NCBI GenBank assembly: GCA_016647705.1
Contig: CM028332.1
Location: 31,563,300-31,627,299, forward strand
DNA: 64,000 nt
Direction of reading: 5' to 3'
From: Eucommia ulmoides
Taxonomy: Eukaryota > Streptophyta > Magnoliopsida > Garryales > Eucommiaceae
Each line of letters begins with the position of its first letter. Within the stretch, counting starts at the first letter, position 1. The position numbers and the translations under genes were made by a program. Positions 63,172-64,000 of this stretch are shown piece by piece. The notes under the pieces are model-generated. The model was not told the origin of the DNA and ran no database searches. It worked only from the letters and a program-made list of their open reading frames with translations.

Positions 63172-64000
63172 AACCCTCTATCTGTTGGCCTCCTTGATGG
63201 CACACAAGCACTTGTCACCCACGTTGGAACAATTCGATTATCTCTCAACCCCTATCTCCACAATGTCTTTCATGTTCCATCATTTAAGTTCAATCTCTTA
63301 TCGATTAGTCAACTTACAAAGTCAGACCATTGTGCATTAATATTCTTTTTTTATCATTGTGTATTTCAGGACCAATCAACGAAGAAGACGATTGGATGAG
63401 GGAGTGTTCATGAATGATTGCATTATCTCCAAACAACCAAAGCATTGTTAGCAGCTACACCATATTCCATTGATATTTGGCACAGACGACTTAGTCATAT
63501 TCTTTTTCGCAATTTGCATCATTTGGTTAAAGATGTTTCAATTATTTCAGGTTCCACAAATAAATTGTGTACAATTTGCCCCTTAGCCAAGCAAACCCGG
63601 TTACCTTTCCCTCAAAGTTCCATTACTAGTGTTAGGCCATTTTCCCTATTCCACTGTGATATATGGGGTCTTTTTTCTCAACCTTCTATGAATGGATCTA
63701 AGTATTTTTTAACCATTGTTGATGATTTTACTCGATGTACATGGATTTATTTAATGCATGTCAAATCGGAAACTCAATCATTGTTGAAGTCCTTTATTGC
63801 TATCGTCCATACACAATTTCAGTCTCGTATTCACCATATAGAGTCTAGTAATGGGGTTATTTTTTTTCCCTCCATCCAACGAGTTCGCTCCGATAATGGA
63901 ACTGAATCCAAGACCATGTAATCATTTTTTACAGAACATGGTACATCCATCAATGTAGTTGCGTTGATACACCCTAACAGAATGGAGTTGTCGAGAGAAA
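63172..64000 (+). pseudogene. Copia-6 protease end and integrase, cut by window end
   Basis: Same frame as Gag. VGLLDGTQALVTHVGTIRLS and [21 protein letters not shown] are the protease C-terminal region. Stops follow near 63397 and 63413. From 63418 it is open to 63919: IWHRRLSHILFRNLHHL and LCTICPLAKQTRL (zinc finger H-H-C-C), FHCDIWGLF with the first catalytic Asp, FLTIVDDFTRCTWIYLM, and RSDNGTE with the second Asp. After a TAA the NGVVER-type end of the core is reached at 63980-64000. Confidence 0.78.

Larger units (their letters stand above)
61590..64000 (+). mobile_element. Copia-6: Ty1/copia element, 5' half, little decayed
   Basis: Short LTR (about 61590-61854), tRNA-Met primer site, leader, Gag, protease and integrase in one frame apart from a few stops. 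The window ends inside integrase before RT, RNase H and the 3' LTR. The short LTR and the Gag with CTHCGRTNHIVDRC knuckle fit small-LTR copia lineages (Ale/Retrofit or Ivana type), clearly different from the Sireviruses. The few breaks suggest a fairly recent insertion. Confidence 0.82.

Overview
The window is repeat-dense nuclear DNA of a flowering plant. No intact host gene, tRNA or rRNA gene could be supported. Almost every recognisable coding stretch belongs to a transposable element: a gag-only LTR element, a Ty3/gypsy chromovirus, four Ty1/copia elements of Sirevirus (SIRE/Maximus) type, a further copia tail, a LINE, a young copia element at the right edge, and several small DNA elements. 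The species cannot be named from the sequence.

Layout. (1) 1-3843: part of a GC- and CpG-rich LTR element on the minus strand (element A). It has a complete 5' LTR (2519-3843), a tRNA-Met primer site, one intact 379-aa gag, and in place of pol an array of duplicated, hairpin-rich sequence that runs off the left edge. (2) 3844-19295: a decayed chromovirus (element B). A interrupts its left LTR and a hAT-like MITE (4998-5559) sits in the same LTR. Its integrase is split by Sire-1 (8178-16947), a non-autonomous Sirevirus-like element with a second, unrelated ORF remnant. (3) 19296-20891: unassigned. (4) 20892-45625: nested Sireviruses. Sire-2 (+ strand, internally deleted) has its 3' LTR interrupted by Sire-3 (minus strand), and Sire-3 gag is interrupted by Sire-4 (34946-44226, + strand) with a 5-bp target duplication. 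The far ends of Sire-2 and Sire-3 are missing, so a deletion or rearrangement lies near 45625. (5) 45626-49849: a unique-looking fragment, then a 5'-truncated LINE with a C-terminal RNase H. (6) 49850-51930: minus-strand copia tail with two diverged direct repeats. (7) 51931-61589: AT-rich DNA with a 1.2-kb inverted-repeat element, minisatellites, tandem repeats and a probable SINE. (8) 61590-64000: the 5' half of a low-decay copia element (Copia-6) cut by the window end.

How the parts work together. Each LTR element has the standard cis parts (LTRs, tRNA-iMet-type primer site, polypurine tract) around gag-pol, but only the element A gag is open without breaks, and Copia-6 is nearly so. The others show stops, frameshifts, domain losses and altered catalytic residues. 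The most unusual signal is element A: a gag-only retroelement whose 3' internal region and LTR are full of CGTTG...CAACG hairpins and a shared module of about 45 bp. All names (A, B, Sire-1 to Sire-4, Copia-5, Copia-6) are local labels.
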